Positions 14,779 to 23,074 of a stretch of DNA of 64,000 bases are shown in pieces (position 1 is the stretch's first letter; each line of letters opens with the position of its first letter). A model generated the notes under the pieces. That model did no database searches, was not told the DNA's origin, and saw only the letters and a list, made by a program, of their open reading frames with translations. The DNA is taken from the NCBI RefSeq assembly GCF_005845215.1, contig NZ_SPHO01000024.1:1-64000 (forward strand). Direction: 5' to 3'. The translations under genes and the position numbers were made by a program. Origin of the DNA: Clostridium sp. 1001271st1 H5 (GTDB lineage Bacteria > Bacillota > Clostridia > Lachnospirales > Lachnospiraceae).

Positions 14779-16304
14779 ATCTGTTCCTCCAGTCCCCCAT
14801 ACCCCAATGCCTCCGCCAGATGTTCCTTCCTTATATCCCTGCTGTCCTCCAGGTCCGCAATGGTCCGCGCTACCTTCAGTGCCTTATGGTATCTTCTCGC
14901 ACTGATGCCTCCTGATTCATAAATCCGCTGTGCAAAGGCCCTTTCCTCCGGTTCCAGCCTGCAGTGCTGTTCTACCTCTTTCATCCCCATGCGGCTGTTA
15001 AAACGTATCTTTGTACCGGAAAACCTGTGTTCCTGCCGTTTTCTGGCATCTTCCACCCGTTCCCGGATGGATGCCGAATCCTCATTTTCTCCCTGGACCG
15101 AATTCAATTCCCCAAAGGTCACCGGGGACGCCTGGGCACAGATATCGAACCGTTCCAAAATAGGCCTGGATATATGCCCCAGGTATCGTTTGATTTGGCT
15201 CTCCGAACAGCTGCAGCGGTTCCTGTCCGGATAAAAACCGCAGGGGCATAGATTCATGGCAGCCACCATCATGAAGTCCGCCGGGAATTCATAATTGCCG
15301 GACACCCTGGTTACCGTAATTTTCCGTTCCTCCAAAGGCTGTCTCAGCATCTCCACCGCAGAGCGTCCAAAATGGGGCAGTTCATCCAGAAACAGCACGC
15401 CCCCTGAAGCCAGTGACAGTTCTCCTGGTCTGGGCGGAATCCCTCCCCCTGCCAGCGCCCTGGCTGTTACGGTGTGGTGAGGACTTCTGAACGGCCGTTC
15501 AGACAACAGGGGACGTCCTGCCGGCAGAAGGCCGCATATGCTGTAGATTCTGGATATCTCTATATCCTCCTCCCTTGTCAGGGCAGGCAAGATGGTAGGG
15601 ATTCTTCTGGCTATCATTGTCTTGCCGGTTCCGGCGCTGCCGGTGAGAAGCAGTCCGTGCATACCGGCTGCCGCCACCTCCGCCGCCCTTCTCAGCAGAG
15701 CCTGCCCGTTGACCTCCCTGTAATCCGGGGCAGCCTCCCTGTGACGGCTGTCCGCAGGCCGGTAAGGAGCTGACCGGCAGGGTTTAGCGGAAAACGCGCC
15801 CTTAAGAATGCCTGCCATATGGCTCAGGGACTCAACCCCCACCATATCAACTCCCTCCATCACAAGACCCTCTTCTACGTTACCCAAGGGCAGGAAACAC
15901 CTTCTGATGCCCTCCTCCCTGGCCATGGCTGCCAGGGAAAGCACTCCGCTTACAGGCTTTACCCTGCCGTCCAGTCCCAGTTCTCCAATCACCATACTGT
16001 CCTTCAGCACATCGGCCCTCACCATTTGGAATGCCCCCAATATGGCCACAGCAATTGGAAGGTCATAGGCAGTACCGCCTTTACGTATGCCCGCCGGAGA
16101 CAGGTTAACGGTTATCTTTTTAGCCGGAAGCCGAAACCCCGAATTCTTAAGGGCGGTCCTGACCCTTTCCTGGGACTCCCTTACCTCCGAAGCCAGCTGT
16201 CCTGATATGGAAAACCCAGGAAGGCCGTCAGACACATCTGCCTCCACAGAAACCAGGACGCCTTCCACAGCCCGTATTCCTCCGCTGTTAATTTGTGTAA
16301 ACAT
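14769..16304 (-). CDS. comM: ComM/YifB AAA+ ATPase (Mg chelatase-like)
   Basis: A protein of 511 residues. ComM is a hexameric helicase that aids branch migration during transformation. Visible: the N-terminal ChlI-type domain (GLPGFSISGQLASEVRESQERV), Walker A GSAGTGKT near residue 225, Walker B LFLDELPHF near 300, the cysteine-rich LCPCGFYPDRNRCSCS and the C-terminal domain SARRYHKALKVARTIADLE. It heads an operon with dprA and topA, driven from a promoter at 16443-16471. Confidence 0.95.
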   Translation of the reverse strand: MFTQINSGGIRAVEGVLVSVEADVSDGLPGFSISGQLASEVRESQERVRTALKNSGFRLPAKKITVNLSPAGIRKGGTAYDLPIAVAILGAFQMVRADVLKDSMVIGELGLDGRVKPVSGVLSLAAMAREEGIRRCFLPLGNVEEGLVMEGVDMVGVESLSHMAGILKGAFSAKPCRSAPYRPADSRHREAAPDYREVNGQALLRRAAEVAAAGMHGLLLTGSAGTGKTMIARRIPTILPALTREEDIEISRIYSICGLLPAGRPLLSERPFRSPHHTVTARALAGGGIPPRPGELSLASGGVLFLDELPHFGRSAVEMLRQPLEERKITVTRVSGNYEFPADFMMVAAMNLCPCGFYPDRNRCSCSESQIKRYLGHISRPILERFDICAQASPVTFGELNSVQGENEDSASIRERVEDARKRQEHRFSGTKIRFNSRMGMKEVEQHCRLEPEERAFAQRIYESGGISARRYHKALKVARTIADLEDSRDIRKEHLAEALGYGGLEEQIWG

Positions 16305-16401
16305 CCATCCGCCCCTTTCAACTTGTACTCTTCATGTAATATACTTTCATAAATCAAACGGAACTTTGGCACGATACCGTACCGGATTAAAACATAAGAC
16401 A

Positions 16402-16471
16402 GGATAGGAAGAACCCTATCCTCCTGAATGAAAGATATAATCACTATACTAAAAGAAGCTCGGAATTACAA
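16402..16471 (-). promoter_or_regulatory. comM-dprA-topA promoter and leader hairpin
   Basis: Minus-strand -35 TTGTAA (16466-16471), 17-bp spacer, -10 TATAGT (16443-16448). About 20-40 nt into the transcript there is a hairpin (AGGATAGG with CCTATCCT, 16402-16423) without a T-tract, so it may affect mRNA stability instead of ending transcription. Confidence 0.6.
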
Positions 16472-16541
16472 GGGCAATATGGACTATTTTTCGTAAAGCC
16501 AATTCATGAAACCCGGCTATGGGTCCCGGCTATGAACCATG

Positions 16542-17327
16542 CTATTTTTTAAACTCCGTCATATAAGGCCGGAAACGCAGGGGCAGATGGGCTCTCTGAC
16601 ATGCCGGATTATGCCGTTCCCTGATGGCAATGGTATCGCAGAACATGCGCCACATGTCCCCATAGGTTTCCTCGTCTGTCCGCTCTTTAAGCCAGCAGCT
16701 CCACCCCTGGTCGCTGTGCTCCTGTTCCGGTTCAAGGGGCTGGTTTGCCAGAAACCAGGAACAGCCTGCGGGATGGACTGCCGCCCTTTTATGGTTCTCA
16801 TCGTAAATGACCCAGTTTTCCTCCGGAAGCCTGTCTGCAAAATGAGGCGCCAGAAGGGTCATAACATCGTTTTTCGGTCCAATGCGTGACACCAGTATGC
16901 CCCCCTGTGTCTCTGAAAAGCGCAGAAATTCCGTGAGGAGATGATTTTCATTGTAAACATTCCGGCACAGCTCAAATATGTCATAACAGGCCGGCAGCTG
17001 AAGCATGTCCAGCACAGAGGGACCATACCGGAAAGCCTCTATCAGAAACCTGTATATCTTATCCGCCCGGTCTTTGTCCTGGCTCAGGGAGGCAGTATAC
17101 ACCTTCCTGTATATCTCCTGGGAAAGCTTTCTGCACACGGAACGGATAACCTTCTCTGCCTTCTCCGGGCAGACCGGCACATCCCTGTACTCTGCAAAAA
17201 GCTCCAATTCCTCATACTCACCCTTTACGGCCAGCCGGACATTTCCATGACCAGCCGGGTCCGCCCAGGCATCGTATACGCCGCATAGAATCCCTTCAAG
17301 CCAGTCCTCGCACATATAAACCGTCAT
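16542..17327 (-). CDS. DUF4130 (TIGR03915-type) DNA metabolism protein
   Basis: A protein of 261 residues of the family annotated as probable DNA metabolism protein, SAM/SPL-associated (DUF4130). The C-terminal part (VIYDENHKRAAVHPAGCSWF, then YGDMWRMFCDTIAI) is typical. In some genomes the domain is fused to uracil-DNA glycosylase-like domains; here it stands alone. ATG 17327 has AGGAGGTG seven bases upstream. It follows the radical SAM gene by 19 bp, so both are read from the LexA-flanked promoter at 18.9 kb. A role in repair of damaged bases is inferred from that pairing and regulation. Confidence 0.85.
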   Translation of the reverse strand: MTVYMCEDWLEGILCGVYDAWADPAGHGNVRLAVKGEYEELELFAEYRDVPVCPEKAEKVIRSVCRKLSQEIYRKVYTASLSQDKDRADKIYRFLIEAFRYGPSVLDMLQLPACYDIFELCRNVYNENHLLTEFLRFSETQGGILVSRIGPKNDVMTLLAPHFADRLPEENWVIYDENHKRAAVHPAGCSWFLANQPLEPEQEHSDQGWSCWLKERTDEETYGDMWRMFCDTIAIRERHNPACQRAHLPLRFRPYMTEFKK

Positions 17328-17346
17328 ATCGTCACCTCCTGTATCC

Positions 17347-18894
17347 TTACAAGCTTCCTGTCACCGCAGCATACTGGTCATCGCCTGTCACAGGCATCTC
17401 CAGATGCATGTCGTCAAACAGGGATAACTGGCGGAAGCTGTCCCTGTTCTCAATGTCCCAGGCTTTGCGCCTCTCATCTCCCACAAGACAGGCCGTGATA
17501 TAGTCCTGGTCCAGTCTGGCGCCTTCCATCATGCGTCCTTTGCAGGTGATGAAATACCTGGCCCGTTTCAGGACCACCCCCATCTTCTTTAAATCCTCAA
17601 ACTGCAGCCCGCCCTGCTTCCTGGCGTTTATAATCCTCTGGGCCGACTTCACCCCCATGCCTGGAACCCTGAGAAGCTCACCATAGGAGGCCCTGTTGAT
17701 TTCCACCGGAAACTGCTCCAGGTGGCGCAGGGCCCAGTCGCACTTGGGGTCCAGAAATACATTGAAATTGGGCTGTTCCTCAGATAATAGCTCTTCTGCC
17801 TTAAATCCATAGAACCGCAGCAGCCAGTCCGCCTGGTAAAGCCTGTGTTCCCTTAACAGGGGAGGTCTTGCAGTCACGGAAGGAAGACAGCTGTCGTCGT
17901 TGACCGGCACATAGGCGGAATAGAATACCCGTTTAAGGCCGTAATTCTCATACAGGGCCTGGGTGACAGCCATCATCTGGTAATCGTTCTCCTGGGTGGC
18001 TCCCACAATCATCTGGGTACTCTGGCCCGCAGGTACAAAGGGCGTCCTGGCATACTGCCAGTCGGGAAGGTTCCGGCCTCCGCCCCCATCCCCCTGCCTG
18101 TCCTTCTCTCCATTACCCGGAAAATAATCTCCCCCGCCGGACATCCCGTGGCTGCCAGACAGCAATTCGCCCGGCTCTGCCAGCTCCGGCCGAATCAGGG
18201 CAGCGCCTCCTGCAAAACCAGCCCGTTCCGTGGCATAGGGTTTCTTAAATTCCCTGTCATATCCCAGGAGATGGCCGGACACCGTAATGCCCTGCTGCAC
18301 CTGGCGCATGGGCTTTAATATCTTATCCCTGGTCTTCCCTGGAGCCAGGTTCTTAAGTCCCTCTGCCGTGGGAAGCTCCAGGTTGATGCTCATACGGTCA
18401 GCCAGGAAGCCCATGCGCTCCACCAGCTCAGGGTCAGCCCCAGGTATGGTCTTCACATGGATGTATCCGTTGAAATGCCACTGGTTCCTGAGCTTGTAAA
18501 GTGTCTCATAAATCTGTTCCATGGTATGATTGGCAGTATACAGGATGCCTGAACTCAGAAACAGGCCCTCAATGTAATTCCTGCGGTAAAATTCAATGGT
18601 AAGCTTGCACACTTCATCCGGTGTGAAGGCAGTCCGCACCACGTCATTGGAACAGCGGTTCACACAATATTTGCAATCATAGATACACTGATTGGTAAAC
18701 AGAATCTTAAGAAGGGAAATACATCTGCCGTCCGCCGAAAAACTGTGGCAGATTCCGGACTCCGAGGTGTTTCCTATGCTGCCCGCCTTTCCCTTCCTCC
18801 TTACTCCGCTGGATGTACAGGCCACATCATACTTGGCTGCATCCGTAAGTATCTTTAACTTTTCCTGTACGCTTAGATTTTCCTGTATCAGCAT
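17347..18894 (-). CDS. Putative DNA modification/repair radical SAM protein (TIGR03916 type)
   Basis: A protein of about 515 residues. The radical SAM cluster motif CIYDCKYC lies near residue 68 and the C-terminal half carries a helix-hairpin-helix DNA-binding motif (LLRVPGMGVKSAQRIINAR), the diagnostic architecture of this family. Between the barrel and the conserved RTPFVPAGQSTQMIVGATQEND segment is an unusual glycine-rich insert of roughly 45 residues. ATG 18894 is chosen because it follows the promoter; the upstream in-frame extension crosses the -10 box. With the DUF4130 partner it forms an SOS-regulated repair operon; the lesion it acts on is unknown. Confidence 0.9.
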   Translation of the reverse strand: MLIQENLSVQEKLKILTDAAKYDVACTSSGVRRKGKAGSIGNTSESGICHSFSADGRCISLLKILFTNQCIYDCKYCVNRCSNDVVRTAFTPDEVCKLTIEFYRRNYIEGLFLSSGILYTANHTMEQIYETLYKLRNQWHFNGYIHVKTIPGADPELVERMGFLADRMSINLELPTAEGLKNLAPGKTRDKILKPMRQVQQGITVSGHLLGYDREFKKPYATERAGFAGGAALIRPELAEPGELLSGSHGMSGGGDYFPGNGEKDRQGDGGGGRNLPDWQYARTPFVPAGQSTQMIVGATQENDYQMMAVTQALYENYGLKRVFYSAYVPVNDDSCLPSVTARPPLLREHRLYQADWLLRFYGFKAEELLSEEQPNFNVFLDPKCDWALRHLEQFPVEINRASYGELLRVPGMGVKSAQRIINARKQGGLQFEDLKKMGVVLKRARYFITCKGRMMEGARLDQDYITACLVGDERRKAWDIENRDSFRQLSLFDDMHLEMPVTGDDQYAAVTGSL

Positions 18895-18908
18895 GTTATC
18901 ACCATCCA

Positions 18909-18979
18909 GAACATATGTTTGTTCTGACAGTATAACACAATGCCGGGATAAATGCAACCAAAAAACGAACATTTGTTCT
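18909..18979 (-). promoter_or_regulatory. SOS-type promoter with two LexA boxes
   Basis: Minus-strand -35 TTGCAT (18952-18957), 17-bp spacer, -10 TATACT (18929-18934). A perfect GAACNNNNGTTC box (CGAACATTTGTTCT, 18966-18979) sits just upstream of the -35. A second box (GAACATATGTTT read on plus, 18909-18920) sits just after the -10, over the transcription start. The spacing puts LexA on both sides of RNA polymerase, a strong repression layout. Confidence 0.85.
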
Positions 18980-19060
18980 TTTCGGCTGCATCCTTTTATC
19001 CTTCCCGGAATTACATACCCGGATATTCTCAGCCCCGTGCAGCGGACACAAAACCATAAT

Positions 19061-19118
19061 AAAAAGGCCCGGAGCCGTTCACGCCGAATCTTTCGACATG
19101 AAACCGGCCACAGGCCTT
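19061..19118 (-). terminator. Terminator-like hairpin upstream of galE's end
   Basis: On the minus strand AAGGCC (19113-19118) pairs with GGCCTT (19064-19069) across a long, partly paired loop, followed by TTTTTATT. It lies 60 bp past galE and would end galE transcription before the radical SAM promoter. Confidence 0.6.
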
Positions 19119-19179
19119 CTATATATTCATAAAATCAATGCATGCATCAATGGAACCTGATTCTGTCCCCGTCCTGTCC

Positions 19180-20196
19180 TTAATCCCTATACCCATCCGG
19201 ATTCATGGACTGCCACTTCCAGGAATCAGCACACATATCCTCGATGCCTTTCTCTGCCACCCAGCCCAGCTCGCGCTTTGCCTTGGCTGAATCGGAATAA
19301 CAGGTGGCCACATCCCCTTCCCGGCGGGGCTGAATCTCATATTTTAAAGTCCTGCCGCAGGCTTTCTCATATGCATGGAGCACATCCAGCACACTGTAGC
19401 CAACGCCGGTTCCCAGGTTATAGATGCTGACGCCCTCTTTATCCTTAAGCTTAAGCACTGCCTTTACATGGCCCTTTGCCAGGTCCACCACATGGATGTA
19501 ATCCCTGACCCCGGTGCCGTCCGGCGTGTCATAATCATCGCCAAATACATTCAGATGATCCAGCTTTCCCACTGCCACCTGGGCAATATAGGGAACCAGA
19601 TTGTTGGGGATTCCCTTGGGGTCCTCTCCAATCAGTCCGCTCTCATGCGCGCCGATGGGATTGAAATAGCGCAGAAGCACTACGTTCCACTCCGGGTCCG
19701 CCGTATGTAAATCGGTCAGTATCTGCTCCAGCATTCCCTTGGTCCGTCCGTAGGGATTGGTAATCTCTCCCTTGGGGCAGTTCTCGGTAATGGGTATCTC
19801 AGCCGGGTCCCCATACACGGTGGCCGATGAACTGAATACAATGTTCTTGACTCCATGGCTGCGCATCTCATCGCAGAGAATCAGGGTGCCGGTGATATTG
19901 TTGTGGTAATACTCCAGGGGCTTGCGCACAGATTCACCTACTGCCTTAAGGCCTGCAAAATGGATGACCGAATCAATCTCTTCCCTGTCAAACACTTCCT
20001 TAAGGGCAGGCTGGTCCAGAAGGTCCGCCTCATAGAATTTTACCTTCCTGCCTGTTATCTTCTCCACTCGTTCCAGTGCCTTCTCGCTGGAGTTATAAAG
20101 GTTATCTACTACCACCACATCATAACCCGCTGTCAGCAGTTCCACACAGGTATGGCTTCCGATATAGCCGGCGCCACCAGTCACTAAAATAGCCAT
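19180..20196 (-). CDS. galE: UDP-glucose 4-epimerase
   Basis: A protein of 338 residues. Interconverts UDP-glucose and UDP-galactose using bound NAD in the Leloir pathway and for surface polysaccharide precursors. Rossmann motif TGGAGYIGSHT at the N-terminus, the SSSATVYG segment and the catalytic YGRTK are all intact; NLGTGVGYSVLDV is the usual UDP-sugar contact. ATG 20196 has AAGGAGGAG upstream. No other galactose genes are adjacent; it appears monocistronic. Confidence 0.96.
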   Translation of the reverse strand: MAILVTGGAGYIGSHTCVELLTAGYDVVVVDNLYNSSEKALERVEKITGRKVKFYEADLLDQPALKEVFDREEIDSVIHFAGLKAVGESVRKPLEYYHNNITGTLILCDEMRSHGVKNIVFSSSATVYGDPAEIPITENCPKGEITNPYGRTKGMLEQILTDLHTADPEWNVVLLRYFNPIGAHESGLIGEDPKGIPNNLVPYIAQVAVGKLDHLNVFGDDYDTPDGTGVRDYIHVVDLAKGHVKAVLKLKDKEGVSIYNLGTGVGYSVLDVLHAYEKACGRTLKYEIQPRREGDVATCYSDSAKAKRELGWVAEKGIEDMCADSWKWQSMNPDGYRD

Positions 20197-20229
20197 GGTA
20201 TCTCCTCCTTACGAACAATTGATTGCTGC

Positions 20230-20261
20230 AAAAAGGCGGAACAGGTTAAGCTGCTCCGCCT
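20230..20261 (-). terminator. Terminator downstream of sigK
   Basis: Minus strand AGGCGGAGCAG, six-base loop, CTGTTCCGCCT, then TTTTTG. It is about 85 bp after the sigK stop and insulates galE. Confidence 0.85.
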
Positions 20262-20345
20262 GCTATGACTAGTATAAAGGGAAAGCTGTCATAAAACAAT
20301 GCACAATTCTTCTATCTTTTTACAATATTTTTTGAATGGCACCCT

Positions 20346-20975
20346 TTAACCGTGTTTTGCAAACTCTGTCCGTATCTTCTCTATGGCCTTTTTCTCAATC
20401 CGGCTCACATAGGAACGGGAGATGCCCAGTTTACCGGCAATCTCCCGCTGGGTATGTTCCTTACCACGGTACAATCCGTAGCGCATCCCCAGAACTGTCT
20501 TCTCCGTCTCTGTCAGACAGGACTCAAAGGCCTCATACAGCTCCTTTACATCCTGTTTTAAAATCATGGTATCCAGCGTCTCTTTATTGTCCATCTCTAT
20601 CACATCCACCAGACTGACGGTTTCCCCGTCCTTGTCTACTCCGATGGGCTCAAAAAGGGACACTTCCTTGGAATACTTCCTGCTTGCACGCAGAAGCATC
20701 AGTATCTCATTTTCCACGCATCTGGCTGCATAGGTGGCCAGTCGTGAGCCTTTATCTACGTTAAATGTATTCACTGCCTTAATAAGGCCTATGGTTCCCA
20801 CGGACAGCAGGTCCTCCATGTCGTAATCAGAGCCCTGATACTTTTTTACCACATGGGCCACCAGACGCATATTATGCTCAATCAGCATATCCCTGGCAGA
20901 CTGGTCGCCCTCTTTGCAGCGTTCCAGATACTCTTTTTCCTCTCCTGCTGATAATGGTTTCGGAAAAGTCTTCAA
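20346..20975 (-). CDS. sigK: Sporulation sigma factor SigK
   Basis: A protein of 209 residues, a late mother-cell sigma factor. Region 2 (NMRLVAHVVKKY, DLLSVGTIGLIKAVNTF, LATYAARCVENEILM) and region 4 (TQREIAGKLGISRSYVSRIEKKA) match SigK best; SigE is the nearest alternative. The protein begins directly at FPKPLSAGEE, so the roughly 20-residue pro-sequence removed by SpoIVFB in Bacillus is absent. The gene is uninterrupted, with no skin element. Its presence argues for an endospore former. Upstream is a sigma-A-like promoter element shared with rpsB. Confidence 0.93.
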   Translation of the reverse strand: MKTFPKPLSAGEEKEYLERCKEGDQSARDMLIEHNMRLVAHVVKKYQGSDYDMEDLLSVGTIGLIKAVNTFNVDKGSRLATYAARCVENEILMLLRASRKYSKEVSLFEPIGVDKDGETVSLVDVIEMDNKETLDTMILKQDVKELYEAFESCLTETEKTVLGMRYGLYRGKEHTQREIAGKLGISRSYVSRIEKKAIEKIRTEFAKHG

Positions 20976-21009
20976 AGAAAGCCACCCTGCATATTCTTAA
21001 TCTTATTCT

Positions 21010-21046
21010 ATGCGGGGGCAGCTTGCCAAGTGCTTTTACAAGTTTT
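21010..21046 (-). promoter_or_regulatory. sigK upstream element resembling the rpsB promoter
   Basis: Minus strand AAAACTTGTAAAAGCACTTG is followed by GCAAGCTGCC, nearly the same as upstream of rpsB. A possible -35 TTGGCA and -10 TAAGAT (18-bp spacer) follow. The LTA synthase gene ends inside this region, so the element overlaps the neighbouring coding end. Confidence 0.4.
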
Positions 21047-22938
21047 TATTGGCTGGTACTATTTTCAGGAGCAATGACGAACAACTCCTTTAACTTCTTC
21101 CGGTCCAGGCTGTGGTTGTACACAAGGGCCTCATAATCCAGTATCATGTCCTGATAGGGACAGCGCTCCGACTCTGCCTTGGCCCAGTAATAATAGATTC
21201 CCTCCCTGTCATAGCAGCCCAGGAAATGAACCACGGGAAGGTCCTCCTTCATGGCAAGGAGGAACCGGTTGTATGGCGTCAGCTCCAGATTGGCCCTGAG
21301 CAGGACCTCAGAGGACAGGTAGACCGCCCCAAGGCGCCCCATGTCCTCAGAAGGCATGCTGTAATTGGTCCATATGATGAAAGGAGTCTCATACCACATG
21401 AGATGGTCCTGTACCGGAACCTCGGAACTGGACATACCGGCTATGTCATCGTAAAATTCATCCTCAATGCTGGGCTGGTGGTCCCCGAACATGACAATCA
21501 TAGTGGGCTCATCCAGCCCGCTGAAATACTCCACCAGGTACTGGAAAGCCTGGTCTGACCGCTTCATAAGGGACAGGTATTGGTCTGTCTTGGGATATTT
21601 ACCCTGGTACCCTCCGGTAAGCCATACCTCCTGCTCAAAGTTTTCATAGGTTCCCTCATATCCGCCGTGGTTCTGCATGGTCACATTGAATATAAACAGC
21701 TTGTCCTCAGGATGTTCCTTTGCCTCCACCATCTGGACCAGCTTCTCGTAATCCGCCTGGTCGCTTACATAATTGCGCAGTTCCCCGCTGCCTTCATAGA
21801 AGTCCTGGTCCAGGAACTGGTCAAATCCCATATTCTGATAGCATTCCACCCGGTTCCAGTTCTCCCCGGGATAAGGGTGCATGGCAACGCTGTAATACCC
21901 CTGGTCCTTCAGGGTGCTGACCAGGGAATAGGTTCCCGGCTTTACATTGAACTGGTAGGCAATGGAGTTGGCAGGCAGCAGGGCCATGGAGTCCCCTGTG
22001 AGGAACTCAAACTCGGAATTGCTTGTCATGGACCCAAACACAGGCATACACAGGCTTCCCCTGACCGTATTTTCCTCAAGGCTGTCCATAAAAGGGAAAT
22101 ATTCTGTATTGGTGGTAAAATCGCCTGCTGTTTTCAGCTCTGACAGACTCTCGTTCATGATGCATATCAGATTGACCGGCGTCACCGGCTGTTCGTCCTC
22201 CGGCTGGTTTTCCGTATATGTCCGGGCATTTCTCCGGCCCGCATATGCGGTTTCCTCCTCCAGGCGGCTGTATATCTCCTTAAGCCTGGCGCTGCTGTAT
22301 CCCTGGGGCGGCTTCTTTACCACATACTGGAGTGAAACCGCTGTGGACAGCACATAACCGTATTCCTGGTATGTCCCATTGATGGCCCACATGTTGATGC
22401 CAAGGCCCCAGGAAGGAACCAGGAAGGCAAAGAACCAGGCCCCATAACCTGCTATGGCTGCGGCCATGCCTCCTCCCACAGCCAGGCGGAGCTTCCAGCC
22501 CCTGACCCGGCGCGGCGCAAACCACAGAAACACGTTCATGGCCAGGAGCAGGACAAAGGCAGTCTTCATCTGGTGAGTGATAAAAAACTCATAGTTGCCC
22601 GATACGGTCATGGCTGTCCTGAATGCCATCACATCCCAGAGCATGATGGGGCGTCCCCTGAAGGCCACCACAAAGGTCTCTGCCAGGGAAATGACATAGA
22701 GAGCACAGGAGGCTGCAGGCACAGCGATTCTGGTCCTCCCTGTGACGGCAAATAAAGCCAGGTACAGCACGTAATTCCAACCTATATTCAGAGCCGCCAT
22801 ATAAGAAGGAACCGTGGTCAGGTTCCCCGTGACGTACTCAAACATGAAGTATGACGCCGCTGGGGCCATTAACAGACACACGGTTCCCGCTATATACCAT
22901 ATATTTTTTATAATCTTAATCTTATTTTCCTTTGTCAC
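21046..22938 (-). CDS. LtaS-like phosphoglycerol transferase (sulfatase fold)
   Basis: A protein of 630 residues. Five hydrophobic segments fill roughly the first 200 residues, followed by an extracellular sulfatase-fold domain. Active-site segments are visible: IMNESLSEL (metal-binding Glu), FGSMTSNSEFEFLTG (nucleophilic Thr), MFGDHQPS (metal-binding Asp-His). LtaS enzymes transfer glycerol phosphate from phosphatidylglycerol to build lipoteichoic acid or decorate other glycans on the outer membrane face. Whether this makes true LTA or another phosphoglycerol polymer is not decidable here. ATG start after TTTTGTCAC-type AT-rich leader; monocistronic. Confidence 0.88.
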   Translation of the reverse strand: MTKENKIKIIKNIWYIAGTVCLLMAPAASYFMFEYVTGNLTTVPSYMAALNIGWNYVLYLALFAVTGRTRIAVPAASCALYVISLAETFVVAFRGRPIMLWDVMAFRTAMTVSGNYEFFITHQMKTAFVLLLAMNVFLWFAPRRVRGWKLRLAVGGGMAAAIAGYGAWFFAFLVPSWGLGINMWAINGTYQEYGYVLSTAVSLQYVVKKPPQGYSSARLKEIYSRLEEETAYAGRRNARTYTENQPEDEQPVTPVNLICIMNESLSELKTAGDFTTNTEYFPFMDSLEENTVRGSLCMPVFGSMTSNSEFEFLTGDSMALLPANSIAYQFNVKPGTYSLVSTLKDQGYYSVAMHPYPGENWNRVECYQNMGFDQFLDQDFYEGSGELRNYVSDQADYEKLVQMVEAKEHPEDKLFIFNVTMQNHGGYEGTYENFEQEVWLTGGYQGKYPKTDQYLSLMKRSDQAFQYLVEYFSGLDEPTMIVMFGDHQPSIEDEFYDDIAGMSSSEVPVQDHLMWYETPFIIWTNYSMPSEDMGRLGAVYLSSEVLLRANLELTPYNRFLLAMKEDLPVVHFLGCYDREGIYYYWAKAESERCPYQDMILDYEALVYNHSLDRKKLKELFVIAPENSTSQ

Positions 22939-23074
22939 TATTGTCGCCTTTTTGTCAGAATTTTGTTCATAAATCTTAATAAACTTATCCTAACATAAAG
23001 GATTTGATGATTCAAGAGTCAAATGCTTCCAAGAAAGACATTTCACAAAACCTTCACATTTTCCGTCTTAATAT

